Assembly (NCBI RefSeq): GCF_003349955.1
Contig: NZ_QLKQ01000057.1
Location: 1-48,475, forward strand
Direction: 5' to 3'
Origin: Azospirillum brasilense
GTDB taxonomy: Bacteria; Pseudomonadota; Alphaproteobacteria; Azospirillales; Azospirillaceae
DNA: 48,475 nt
In this document: in pieces, positions 41,692 through 48,475 of the stretch
Position numbering within the stretch: position 1 is the stretch's first letter
Layout: each line of letters begins with the position of its first letter
Translations under genes and position numbers: made by a program
The notes under the pieces: model-generated
The model's database searches: none
What the model was told of the DNA's origin: nothing
What the model saw: only the letters and a program-made list of their open reading frames with translations

Positions 41692-42773
41692 GACCAGCCG
41701 CGCTTTCCGAAGGCGAGCAGCCAGAGGAAGACCGGCGTGCCGATCAGCGCGGTCAGCACGCCCAGCGGCAGCTCCACCGGCCCCAGGCTGCGCGCCAGCG
41801 TGTCCACCGCCAGCAGATAGGCCGCCCCCAGCAGCACCGCCGTGGGCAGCAGCCGGACGAAGGCCGGGCCGACCATCAGCCGGGCGAGGTGCGGCACCAG
41901 CAGCCCGACCCAGCCGACGATCCCGCTGACCGACACGGCGGCGGCGGTCATCAGCGTCGCCGCCACGATCACCACGATCCGCACCACCCGCACCGGCACG
42001 CCGAGCGCCGTCGCCTCCTCGTCGCCCAGCGTCATCACGTCGAGCCGCCAGCGCAGCAGCACCAGCGGCAGCAGCGCCACCGCCACCGGCGGGACCAGCG
42101 CCGCGAGATCGCCGCGGTTGACCGCCGACAGGCTGCCGAGCAGCCAGAAGGTGATCGCCGGCAACTGGTTGTAGGGGTCGGCCAGATACTTCAGCAGCGC
42201 CACGCCGGAGCCCAGCAGCGCCCCGATCACCACGCCGCCCAGCACCAGGACCAGCACCGGGTCCCGCCCGCGGATGGCCGAGGCGACGGCCAGCACCACC
42301 CCGACCGCCAGCAGCCCGCCCGCGAAGGCCATGCCCTGGATGGCGAGGACCGGCAGCGACGCGAAGATGCCCAGCACCGCTCCCAGCGCCGCCCCCGACG
42401 ACACGCCGAGGATGTCCGGCGAGACCAGCGGGTTGCGGAACAGCCCCTGGTACGCCGCACCCGAGGCGGCCAGCCCCGCCCCGACCAGCATGGCGGTCAG
42501 CACGCGCGGGCCACGGATGTCCCAGATCACCGTCTCCACCGCCGGGGCGACGGCGGCGCTGCCGAGCCCCAGCTTGGCCGCGAGCAGCCCGGCCAACTCA
42601 CCCGGCGCGACGGGATAGGCACCGATGCTGAAGGCGACGCAGACCGCGGCGACCAGCAGCGCGGCCACCCCGCCCAGCGTCAGCGCGAAGGGGACCTCAC
42701 CCCGGCGGGCGGCTGCCGGCGAGGAGGGCGTCGATCTGCTCCGCGGTGGGCTCCCGGTGGTAGAAGAGGGCAT
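41688..42773 (-). CDS. FecCD family ABC importer permease
   Basis: A 361-residue permease with about ten membrane segments. Family marks: DIRGPRVLTAMLVGAGLAASGAAYQGL (in parts), NPLVSPDILGVSSGAALGA, GDEEATALGVPV, and GIVGWVGLLVPHLAR, which is the coupling region for the ATPase. It imports an iron-siderophore, heme, cobalamin or similar metal chelate. The only in-frame start near the family N-terminus is the ATG at 42773, which makes this gene overlap the 3' end of the binding-protein gene by 77 bases; the first 25 residues are therefore Ser/Pro/Arg rich and outside the family domain. Confidence 0.9.
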   Translation of the reverse strand: MPSSTTGSPPRSRSTPSSPAAARRGEVPFALTLGGVAALLVAAVCVAFSIGAYPVAPGELAGLLAAKLGLGSAAVAPAVETVIWDIRGPRVLTAMLVGAGLAASGAAYQGLFRNPLVSPDILGVSSGAALGAVLGIFASLPVLAIQGMAFAGGLLAVGVVLAVASAIRGRDPVLVLVLGGVVIGALLGSGVALLKYLADPYNQLPAITFWLLGSLSAVNRGDLAALVPPVAVALLPLVLLRWRLDVMTLGDEEATALGVPVRVVRIVVIVAATLMTAAAVSVSGIVGWVGLLVPHLARLMVGPAFVRLLPTAVLLGAAYLLAVDTLARSLGPVELPLGVLTALIGTPVFLWLLAFGKRGWS

Positions 42774-43785
42774 AGAAGCGTCGCGTCTCCTCGCGCAGAT
42801 CCTCCGGAAACAGCTCCGGATAGAGGACGGCGCCCAGCCAGCGCAGGCCGAGCAGGCGGTTGGCGGCGGGCGGGGAATCGATCCAGGTGAAGGGCAGCCC
42901 CGGCGAAAGATAGACGCGCCGGTCGCGCACCGCCTTCACCCCCTGCCACAGCGGGTCGGTCCACACGCTCTCGTAGAAGCCGCGGTCGATGGTGACGATG
43001 GCGTCCGGCTGCCAAGCCAGAACCTGCTCCATCGACACGTTGACCAGCCCGCCGTTGCCGAGAGTCTCCGCCGCGACGTTGTGCACCCCGGCGACGTCCA
43101 GCGCCTCGACGTTGATGGAGCCGCGGATGCCGGTCTGCAGGCCGCGCGGCCCGCGCGCCATGTAGACCTTCAGCCGCTTGCCCTCCGGCACGTCGTCGAA
43201 GCGGCGGCGCACGTCGTTCAGCGTCCGCTCGGCGTAGCGGGCCAGTTCCTCCCCCCGCTCCGCCACGCCCATCAGCGCGCCGAGCGTGCGGAAGGTGCGC
43301 GCGGAGTCGGCGAGGTGCCCGTCGATCAGCAGGGTCGGCACCCGCGTCTGCTCCTGCACCCGGTCGGCCAGCGAGACGAAGGTCGGGGCGGTGCTGCCGA
43401 CATCGACGACGACGTCCGGCTTCGCGGCCACCACGGTTTCCAGATTGACGGTGTTGCCGCGCCCGGTCAGCCGCCCCAGCTCCGGCAGGTCGGCGTAGCG
43501 GTCGGGCAGGAAGGGCCGCTCCGGCGGGCTGATCGCCCGCGTCCAGCCCAGCAATTTCTCGGGTGCCAGCATGTAGACGACGACGGAGGCCGGCGGCCCG
43601 GCGGGGAACACGCGCTCCACCCGGTCCGGCACGGCGACGCGGCGCCCGGAGGAGTCCGTGACGACCCGCTCCGCCGCCGCCGGGCCGGCCAGCAGGGCGA
43701 GCAGCAGCCCGGCTCCCATGCCCGCCATCCATCCGCGTATGCCCACGCCCCTGTTCACTCCGTCACCCCATGCATCTGCACTCAA
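42697..43785 (-). CDS. Periplasmic metal-chelate binding protein (FecB/BtuF/TroA-like)
   Basis: A 362-residue exported protein. The signal peptide MAGMGAGLLLALLAGPAAA is preceded by about 18 polar residues, so the true start may be the GTG at 43758, with GGGGTGA upstream, rather than the ATG at 43785. The core is a helical-backbone binding domain: VVTDSSGRRVAVPDRVERVF, LETVVAAKPDVVVDVG, then SMEQVLAWQPDAIVTID. It captures an iron chelate, heme, corrinoid or free metal in the periplasm. No cobalamin riboswitch and no clear Fur box lie upstream, so the substrate stays open. Its far upstream region is a large palindromic repeat. Confidence 0.85.
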   Translation of the reverse strand: MSADAWGDGVNRGVGIRGWMAGMGAGLLLALLAGPAAAERVVTDSSGRRVAVPDRVERVFPAGPPASVVVYMLAPEKLLGWTRAISPPERPFLPDRYADLPELGRLTGRGNTVNLETVVAAKPDVVVDVGSTAPTFVSLADRVQEQTRVPTLLIDGHLADSARTFRTLGALMGVAERGEELARYAERTLNDVRRRFDDVPEGKRLKVYMARGPRGLQTGIRGSINVEALDVAGVHNVAAETLGNGGLVNVSMEQVLAWQPDAIVTIDRGFYESVWTDPLWQGVKAVRDRRVYLSPGLPFTWIDSPPAANRLLGLRWLGAVLYPELFPEDLREETRRFYALFYHREPTAEQIDALLAGSRPPG

Positions 43786-43789
43786 AGTC

Positions 43790-43906
43790 CCCTCTCCCCT
43801 CCGGGGAGAGGGTTAGGGTGAGGGGGGTGCGCTTTTGCCGAACGCAGCGACACGCGCATCCCCCTCACCGGCCCTGCGGGCCACCCTCTCCCCGGAGGGG
43901 AGAGGG
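43790..43906. repeat. Inverted pair of 23-base REP-like palindromes
   Basis: A 23-base unit at 43790-43812, built on CCCTCTCCCC, occurs again as its exact reverse complement at 43884-43906. Inside the pair, TTAGGGTGAGGGG faces CCCCTCACC with an inserted GGCCCTGCGGG. The whole 117-base element is like a BIME. It differs in sequence from the 31-base repeat at the window ends but shares the palindrome plus TTAGGG plan. Confidence 0.85.
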
Positions 43907-44070
43907 CTGGATCGACTGCCTTGCTACCCAAAGCATGGGGTCTGCGCCCGCCACCGTCCATAGGGCAAGCGCGCCGAACCGCCCCGCGAAGGTCACGCTT
44001 TGGCCACGGACGGCCTCCCCATCCGAACGGATAGGGTGCGGCGGTCCGCTCACCACCCCCGTGCCGCCCG

Positions 44071-44568
44071 ATGACCGCATCCGCCCTCCGCCGCGCCGCC
44101 CTCGCCACCGCCGCCCTGCTCGCGCTGTCCGGCTGCGCCGGGTTCGGCTCGGCGGTCACCGGGGTGACCTCGGCGGGCGTGGCGGCAACGGTCGGCTCGG
44201 CCACCGGCAACCCGGTCCTGGGCGTCATCGCCGGCGCCGGGGTCAGCTACGGCATCGACCAGGGCGTGAAATACGCCGAGCGGCGGATCACCGACAACGT
44301 CCACAACGCCGTCGCCCGCGCCGCGGGTCCGCTCGCCGTCGGCCAATCGGCGACCTGGACGGTGGAGGAGAAGCTTCCGCTCAGCGGCAAGACCGGCACC
44401 GTGCAGGTGGCGCGCGGCTTCGGCGAGGCGATTCCCTGCAAGGACGTGGTCTTCACGCTGGACGACGCGCCGGACCTCAACGTCACCACGGTCTGCCGGG
44501 CCAAGGACGGCCAATGGCGCTGGGCGTTGGCCGAGCCCTCGACGCGGCGCTGGGGCAGCCTGCAATAA
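44071..44568 (+). CDS. Putative lipoprotein with glycine-rich segment
   Basis: A 165-residue protein. The signal segment (ALATAALLALSGCAG) has the lipobox LSGC. A Gly/Ala/Val-rich stretch (VGSATGNPVLGVIAGAGVSYG) resembles the glycine-zipper segments of small outer-membrane lipoproteins. The C-terminal half is a polar domain with two Cys residues (one in IPCKDVVF, one in TTVCRAKDG), possibly a disulfide. Its function is unknown. It stands alone between the repeat element and purT on the same strand. Confidence 0.75.
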   Translation: MTASALRRAALATAALLALSGCAGFGSAVTGVTSAGVAATVGSATGNPVLGVIAGAGVSYGIDQGVKYAERRITDNVHNAVARAAGPLAVGQSATWTVEEKLPLSGKTGTVQVARGFGEAIPCKDVVFTLDDAPDLNVTTVCRAKDGQWRWALAEPSTRRWGSLQ

Positions 44569-44624
44569 CGCATGCAGTCGGCCATGTACGCACGGCCCGT
44601 GTTGGGGTAAAGCTCCGCGGGCAG

Positions 44625-44649
44625 TTGCGTCACGGGTTTGCGTCACGGG
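44625..44649. repeat. 12-base direct repeat ahead of purT
   Basis: TTGCGTCACGGG occurs at 44625-44636 and again at 44638-44649, one base apart, ending 9 bases before the purT ATG. The second copy gives the GGGAG ribosome site. It might be an operator pair or a leader repeat. Confidence 0.7.
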
Positions 44650-44658
44650 AGTCCGCGC

Positions 44659-45828
44659 ATGTTCACGGCCAAAATCCTTCTTCTCGGCTCGGGCGAACTC
44701 GGGAAGGAGTTCGTCATCGCCGCCAAGCGCCTCGGCTGCGAGGTCATCGCCTGCGACAGCTACGCCAACGCCCCGGCGATGCAGGTCGCCGACGCGGCGG
44801 AGGTCTTCTCCATGCTCGACGCGGACGCCCTGCGCGCGGCCATCGCCAAGCACACGCCCGACTTCATCGTGCCGGAGGTCGAGGCCATCCGCACCGAGGT
44901 GCTGCACGAGTTCGAGGACGCCGGGCTGACCGTCGTCCCCTCGGCCCGCGCCGCCACCATGACGATGAACCGCGACCGCATCCGCGAGGTCGCCGCGGTG
45001 GAGCTGGGCCTGCGCACCTCCAAGTACCGCTACGCCGAAAGCCTGGAGGAGGTGGTCGCCGGGGCGGAGCACACCGGCCTGCCCTGCGTCATCAAGCCGG
45101 TCATGTCCTCCTCGGGCAAGGGACAGAGCACCGTCCGCACCGCGGAGGAGCTTGAGGCCGCCTGGACCTACGCCGTCGCCAACATGCGCGGCGACCGTCG
45201 CAAGGTCATCGTCGAGGAGTTCGTGCCCTTCGAGTACGAGATCACCCTGCTGACCGTCCGCACCCGCGAGGGCATCCTGTTCTGCGAGCCGATCGGCCAC
45301 CGGCAGGAGCGCGGCGACTACCAGGAATCCTGGCAGCCGGTGCCGATGCCCGCGGCGCTGCTCAACGACGCCAAGGACATGGCCGCCAAGGTCGTGGACA
45401 ATCTCGGCGGCTACGGCATCTTCGGCGTCGAGTTCTTCGTCACCAAGGACGAGGTCGTCTTCTCCGAGCTGTCGCCGCGCCCGCACGACACCGGCATGGT
45501 GACCCTGTTGTCGCAGAACCTGTCGGAGTTCGACCTGCACGCCCGCGCCATCCTGGGCCTGCCGATCCCGGCGATCCATGTCCGCGGCCCGGCCGCCTCC
45601 GCCGTCATCCTGGCCGACCGCGAGGCCGAGCGCTTCGCCATCGAAGGGCTGGCCGACGCCATGCGCGTGGGCAGCCCGGAGCATGACGTGGACGTCCGCC
45701 TGTTCGGCAAGCCGACGACCCGCAAGAACCGCCGCATGGGCGTGGCGCTCGCCGCCGGCACAGACACCGACGACGCGCGCGAGCGTGCGCTCAAGGCGGC
45801 CTCGGCGATCAGCATCCGCTACGAGTGA
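44659..45828 (+). CDS. purT: Formate-dependent phosphoribosylglycinamide formyltransferase
   Basis: A 389-residue ATP-grasp enzyme. The N-terminal dinucleotide-like fold starts KILLLGSGELGKEFVIAA, a hallmark of PurT. The ATP-grasp core includes LPCVIKPVMSSSGKGQS, EEFVPFEYEITLLT and VEFFVTKDEVVFSELSPRPHD, and the C-terminus has FGKPTTRKNRRMGVALA. It makes formyl-GAR from GAR, formate and ATP in purine synthesis, replacing the folate-dependent PurN step. The ATG at 44659 has GGGAG 9 bases upstream; a TTG at 44638 is less likely. It is transcribed alone and ends before a strong hairpin. Confidence 0.95.
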   Translation: MFTAKILLLGSGELGKEFVIAAKRLGCEVIACDSYANAPAMQVADAAEVFSMLDADALRAAIAKHTPDFIVPEVEAIRTEVLHEFEDAGLTVVPSARAATMTMNRDRIREVAAVELGLRTSKYRYAESLEEVVAGAEHTGLPCVIKPVMSSSGKGQSTVRTAEELEAAWTYAVANMRGDRRKVIVEEFVPFEYEITLLTVRTREGILFCEPIGHRQERGDYQESWQPVPMPAALLNDAKDMAAKVVDNLGGYGIFGVEFFVTKDEVVFSELSPRPHDTGMVTLLSQNLSEFDLHARAILGLPIPAIHVRGPAASAVILADREAERFAIEGLADAMRVGSPEHDVDVRLFGKPTTRKNRRMGVALAAGTDTDDARERALKAASAISIRYE

Positions 45829-45836
45829 GGTTAGGG

Positions 45837-45877
45837 AGCCGGGCGCGACCGCCGGCCTTCGACGGTCGCGCCCGGCT
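45837..45877. terminator. Bidirectional hairpin between purT and the NorF-like gene
   Basis: A perfect 15-bp stem (45837-45851 with 45863-45877) with an 11-base loop lies between convergent stops. There is no T tract on either side, so it may work with Rho or act by protecting RNA ends. Confidence 0.65.
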
Positions 45878-45889
45878 GTAAACCACCGC

Positions 45890-46165
45890 TCAGCGCAGAG
45901 CCGCGCCGATCATCGGATACAAAACATAGATCCCGAAAAGCATCACCCCCAGCAGGGTGAGCAGCATCCGGAACCCCGCCCGCCAGCCGCCATCCGCGCG
46001 GTGAAGGTCCAGGTAGTGGGTGAGAATCCGGTCGGCCTTGACGGTGGCCGCGGCGAGGACCAGCCCAACCCCGAGCGGGCCGAGAGTGCCGCCGCCATGC
46101 CCCGCCCACATCGAGACGGCGGTGAGCAGCATCAGCACCATCCAGGTGCGCGTCAGGATCGCCAT
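45890..46165 (-). CDS. NorF-like / cytochrome oxidase subunit IV-like membrane protein
   Basis: A 91-residue membrane protein with three hydrophobic segments. The central KADRILTHYLDLHRADGGWRAGF, in two overlapping parts (KADRILTHYLDL and DGGWRAGF), matches the pattern of the small subunit-IV/NorF group, where a polar loop between helices two and three reads K-A-x-x-I/V-x-x-x-F/Y-M/L. It starts 3 bases after the subunit III-like gene. The partner and the missing catalytic subunits suggest an accessory role in nitric oxide reductase or another heme-copper oxidase. Confidence 0.75.
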   Translation of the reverse strand: MAILTRTWMVLMLLTAVSMWAGHGGGTLGPLGVGLVLAAATVKADRILTHYLDLHRADGGWRAGFRMLLTLLGVMLFGIYVLYPMIGAALR

Positions 46166-46168
46166 CGC

Positions 46169-46774
46169 TCACCTCAGCAGATAGACGATGGGGTAGAGCA
46201 GCACCCAGATCAGGTCCACCATGTGCCAGAAGGCGGCCCCGGTCTCCAGGTTCTCCAAGCTGTCCCACCGGGTGACGATGCCCAGGATGACGAACCCCGC
46301 GGCGACGTGCATCGCGTGGAAGCCGGTCAGCAGATAATAGAGCTGGAAGAAGCTGTTGGTCTCCAGCGTGAGGCCCCGGCCGATCTTGTCGCCGTACTCG
46401 ACCGCCTTGACGGCGAGGAACACGCCGCCGAGGGCCATCGCGCCGAGCATCAGCGGGCGATGGGAAAGGCCCGAGGCCCGGCGCCGCAGGGCGACGGCGA
46501 CCAGCCAGCCGCTCGTCACCAGGACCATGGTGTTCACGCCGCCAAGCAGACGGTCCAGCTGCGCCTGCGAGGCGTCGAAAGTCGCCGGGTCGAGGGCGCG
46601 CGTCACCGCGAAGGCGATGAACATCGCCCCAAAGGCCGCCAGCTCCCCCAGGACGAGAATCCACATCATGGGGTTGCCGGGCAGGCTGGAGAGGGGCCCC
46701 CAATCGGCGGCGGCCTCCCCGTCCGCAACGCCATCCGCGATGACGACCGTCGCCGGCGCGGCCGTTTCCGTCAT
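46169..46774 (-). CDS. norE: Heme-copper oxidase subunit III family protein, NorE-like
   Basis: A 201-residue membrane protein with five or six hydrophobic segments. Family marks are GNPMMWILVLGELAAFGAMF at the N-terminus, LTGFHAMHVAAGF in the fourth helix and AAFWHMVDLIWVLLYPIVYLL at the end. The short length (cytochrome oxidase subunit III is about 260) and the five-helix plan fit NorE. NorE and NorF raise nitric oxide reductase activity in some denitrifiers. No norCBQD genes lie nearby. The ATG at 46774 has GAAGGA upstream. A subunit III of a cytochrome bo- or cbb-type oxidase is the alternative. Confidence 0.8.
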   Translation of the reverse strand: MTETAAPATVVIADGVADGEAAADWGPLSSLPGNPMMWILVLGELAAFGAMFIAFAVTRALDPATFDASQAQLDRLLGGVNTMVLVTSGWLVAVALRRRASGLSHRPLMLGAMALGGVFLAVKAVEYGDKIGRGLTLETNSFFQLYYLLTGFHAMHVAAGFVILGIVTRWDSLENLETGAAFWHMVDLIWVLLYPIVYLLR

Positions 46775-46899
46775 GTCCGCTGTCCTTCCGGAAGTGATGA
46801 CCGAAAGGGACCATGACGCGGGCCAGGGGGCGCCGTCTTTGCCCGGGGGCAAACTCACGGACCTTTGCCGATCAGTTGACGCCGGTCATCAAACGCCGG

Positions 46900-47055
46900 T
46901 CACTGATAACCGCCCTTCTCCGCGCGCTCCCGCGCGGCGTCCTCCTGGGCCTTGGTCATCTCGTCCTTGGTCGCCGCCGGCTGGTCCTCGGGCTTGCCGG
47001 TCGCGCGGTCCTTCTCGGCTTGCGGTTGGGAGTCGGTGTTGCGGTTGTCGCCCAT
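46900..47055 (-). CDS. 51-residue hydrophilic small protein
   Basis: A very short gene that is easy to miss. The product begins MGDNRNTDSQPQAEKD and ends ARERAEKGGYQ. It is almost wholly polar (Asp, Glu, Lys, Arg, Gln), has no hydrophobic stretch and no Cys, and looks intrinsically disordered or helical. GGAGGA 7 bases before the ATG at 47055 is one of the best ribosome sites in the window; an in-frame ATG at 47073 lacks one. It is separated by 93 bases from the CoA-transferase gene and 125 bases from the NorE-like gene, all on the minus strand. I do not recognise the family; small stress-related proteins look like this. Confidence 0.7.
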   Translation of the reverse strand: MGDNRNTDSQPQAEKDRATGKPEDQPAATKDEMTKAQEDAARERAEKGGYQ

Positions 47056-47148
47056 CGCGTCATCCTCCGGCATGAGGCGGGCCGCTGCGGCCCGCCGTAA
47101 GCCTCACCAACACGCCGGCGCGCCGGTCGTCTCATTCCCCCCGCAAGA

Positions 47149-48354
47149 TCAGGCGACGATGCCGGCGTCGTGCAGGCGGCCGATCTCGGCCGACGGCAGG
47201 CCGAGCAGATCGGCCAGAACCGCGTCGGTGTCCTGGCCCAGCACCGGCGCCGGGCGGTGGTCGGTGCGCTCGCCCAGGCCGGGGAAGCCGAGGGGCGAGC
47301 CGGGAACCAGCAGCGGACCGACTTCCGGCTGCTCGACCTCGCGGAACAGCGGGTTGGCGGTGGAGCAGCGCGCGTCCTCCGCCACCAGCTGGCCGAAATC
47401 CCGGTACGGCCCCCACAGCACGCCCGCCCCGGCGAAGGCGCTCTCCACCTCGGACAGGGTGCGGGCGGCGAACCAGGGGGCGAGCACGGCTGAGATGGCG
47501 TCGCGCGCCACGAAACGCCCACCCTCGTCGTTCATGTCCACGTCCATCAGCGGGCCGATCATCGCCAGCCGCTCGGTCAGCCCGGTCGCCTTGCCCAGCG
47601 CCTTCCACTGGCGGTTGGAGATGGCGACGACCATCGCCCGCCGCCCGTCGGCGGTGGCGAAGTCGCGCCCGTAGGCGCCGTAGAGGTCGTTGCCCATCGG
47701 CGGCCGCACCGCGCCGTTCACCCGGACGTCGGCGAGGTAGCCGAGGTTGCCGACCGTCGCCAGCATGACGTCGGCCAGCGCCACCGTCACCTCCTGCCCG
47801 CGCCCGGTACGGCGGCGGTGCCGCTCCGCCGCCAGCAGGCCGGTCGCCAGATAGAGGCCGGCGGCGACGTCCCAGGCCGGCAGCACATGGTTCACCGGCT
47901 CGCCGCCGCGGCCAGTCGCCATCGGGAAGCCGCTGGCGCAGTTGACGGTGTAGTCCACCGCCGCCGACCCGTCCGGGTTGCCGGTCAGCCGCAGCATGAT
48001 CAGGTCGTCGCGCTTGGCCGACAGCGCCTCGTAGCCCATCCAGCCGCTGGCCGGCAGGTTGGTCAGCAGGAAGCCCGCGTTCTCGCCCGAGGCGGTGATG
48101 ATCGCCTGGGCGATCTCCCGCCCCTCCGGCCGGTCGAGCGCCAGCGTCACCGACCGTTTCGCCTTGTTCAGCGCGGTCCAGTAGAGGCTGGTGCCGTTCG
48201 GCGCCACCGGCCAGCGCCGGTAGTCGATGTTGCCGCCGATGGGGTCGATGCGGATCACCTCGGCGCCCAGCTGGGCCAGCGTCATGCCGCCCAGCGGTGC
48301 CGCGATGAAGGCCGACACCTCGACGACGCGCAGATCGGAGAGAAGCGAGGACAT
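47149..48354 (-). CDS. mct: CaiB/BaiF CoA-transferase, mesaconyl-CoA C1-C4 transferase-like
   Basis: A 401-residue class III CoA-transferase. The catalytic Asp is in VLPAWDVAAG, where the family nucleophile lies. Several segments match what I recall of the Chloroflexus Mct (2-methylfumaryl-CoA isomerase): AAPLGGMTLAQLGAEVIR, DPIGG followed by DY and RWP, GNDLYGAYGRDF, QWKALGKATGL and VPGSPLGFPG. Mct moves CoA between the two carboxyls of mesaconate. No other gene of the 3-hydroxypropionate bi-cycle is near, so the true substrate here may be mesaconate from another route or a related dicarboxylate. The start at 48354 is the family start; its ribosome site is weak. Confidence 0.8.
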   Translation of the reverse strand: MSSLLSDLRVVEVSAFIAAPLGGMTLAQLGAEVIRIDPIGGNIDYRRWPVAPNGTSLYWTALNKAKRSVTLALDRPEGREIAQAIITASGENAGFLLTNLPASGWMGYEALSAKRDDLIMLRLTGNPDGSAAVDYTVNCASGFPMATGRGGEPVNHVLPAWDVAAGLYLATGLLAAERHRRRTGRGQEVTVALADVMLATVGNLGYLADVRVNGAVRPPMGNDLYGAYGRDFATADGRRAMVVAISNRQWKALGKATGLTERLAMIGPLMDVDMNDEGGRFVARDAISAVLAPWFAARTLSEVESAFAGAGVLWGPYRDFGQLVAEDARCSTANPLFREVEQPEVGPLLVPGSPLGFPGLGERTDHRPAPVLGQDTDAVLADLLGLPSAEIGRLHDAGIVA

Positions 48355-48403
48355 GGGAGTCTCGATCCAGATGGAAACGACGTGGTGGACGGGGGTGCCC
48401 CCA

Positions 48404-48475
48404 CCCTAACCCTCCCCCGCTTCGCAGGGGAGGGGACCATTCTCCCTCCCCTGCGGGAGCGGGGGAGGGCCGGGG
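48404..48475. repeat. REP-like hairpin repeat cluster, right end
   Basis: The 31-base unit at 48404-48434 is the exact reverse complement of that at 63-93. After eight bases another hairpin unit (CCCTCCCC and GGGGGAGGG around 48444-48470) follows. The cluster lies upstream of the CoA-transferase gene and runs off the window. Confidence 0.8.

Noticed and set aside
43786..44070. Cobalamin riboswitch upstream of the FecBCD-like operon
   Set aside because: The region is a palindromic repeat and lacks a recognisable B12-box; the substrate is left open.

Overview
The window comes from a very GC-rich bacterial chromosome or large replicon with dense, mostly operonic genes. The gene content fits an Azospirillum-like member of the Rhodospirillales (Alphaproteobacteria): a complete Tad/Flp pilus locus in cpa-type order, an Entner-Doudoroff style kdgK/eda operon, an MsrPQ pair, an imelysin/di-heme protein iron locus and several sensory proteins. 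The genus is an inference from gene content and composition; no rRNA gene is present to confirm it.

Layout. 1-145: REP-like hairpin repeats. 0.1-3.1 kb: a GH1-like glycosidase translationally coupled to an ABC exporter. 3.3-6.3 kb: a PAS/GAF hybrid histidine kinase. 6.3-7.7 kb (minus): a UraA-type uracil permease. 7.9-8.9 kb: a GAF-GGDEF diguanylate cyclase. 9.0-9.4 kb (minus): an unknown anchored protein. 10.0-12.5 kb: an Ldh-family dehydrogenase and an amidase, convergent with a gamma-glutamyltransferase (12.5-14.1 kb) preceded by a small unknown gene. 14.5-20.9 kb (minus): a five-gene periplasmic locus (MauG/CCP-type peroxidase, imelysin, di-heme oxidoreductase, second imelysin, DUF1513) with two Fur-box-like sites. 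21.6-33.5 kb: a thirteen-gene Tad pilus operon (flp, cpaABCDEF, tadBCDEFG), most genes overlapping by the stop/start ATGA. 33.7-34.05 kb: a single-domain response regulator. 34.1-34.45 kb: tRNA-Asn, tRNA-Asp and tRNA-Gly with a clear promoter and terminator. 34.7-39.2 kb: an EamA transporter, then kdgK, a GntR/FCD regulator, eda and a Gfo/Idh/MocA oxidoreductase. 39.3-40.9 kb: msrPQ. 40.9-43.8 kb (minus): a FecBCD-type ABC importer. 44.1-45.8 kb: a small lipoprotein and purT. 45.9-46.8 kb (minus): an orphan NorE/NorF-like pair. 46.9-47.06 kb (minus): a 51-residue hydrophilic protein. 47.1-48.4 kb (minus): a CoA-transferase resembling mesaconyl-CoA C1-C4 transferase. The right end carries the same 31-bp repeat as the left end, inverted.

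How parts work together. The Tad genes encode a full machine: pilin, prepilin peptidase, secretin and its partners, two ATPases, platform proteins and pseudopilin-like proteins. The minus-strand iron locus encodes only exported proteins and looks like an envelope iron/heme redox module de-repressed under iron starvation. The EamA gene and the kdgK operon carry the same promoter-operator layout, so the GntR regulator encoded in the operon probably controls both; this suggests uptake or efflux of a sugar acid coupled to its breakdown through KDPG.

The clearest candidates for under-described biology are the Fur-box imelysin/di-heme locus with its unusual tandem-repeat junctions, the paired operator, the orphan NorEF-like genes, the Mct-like enzyme away from a visible pathway, and the 51-residue protein.
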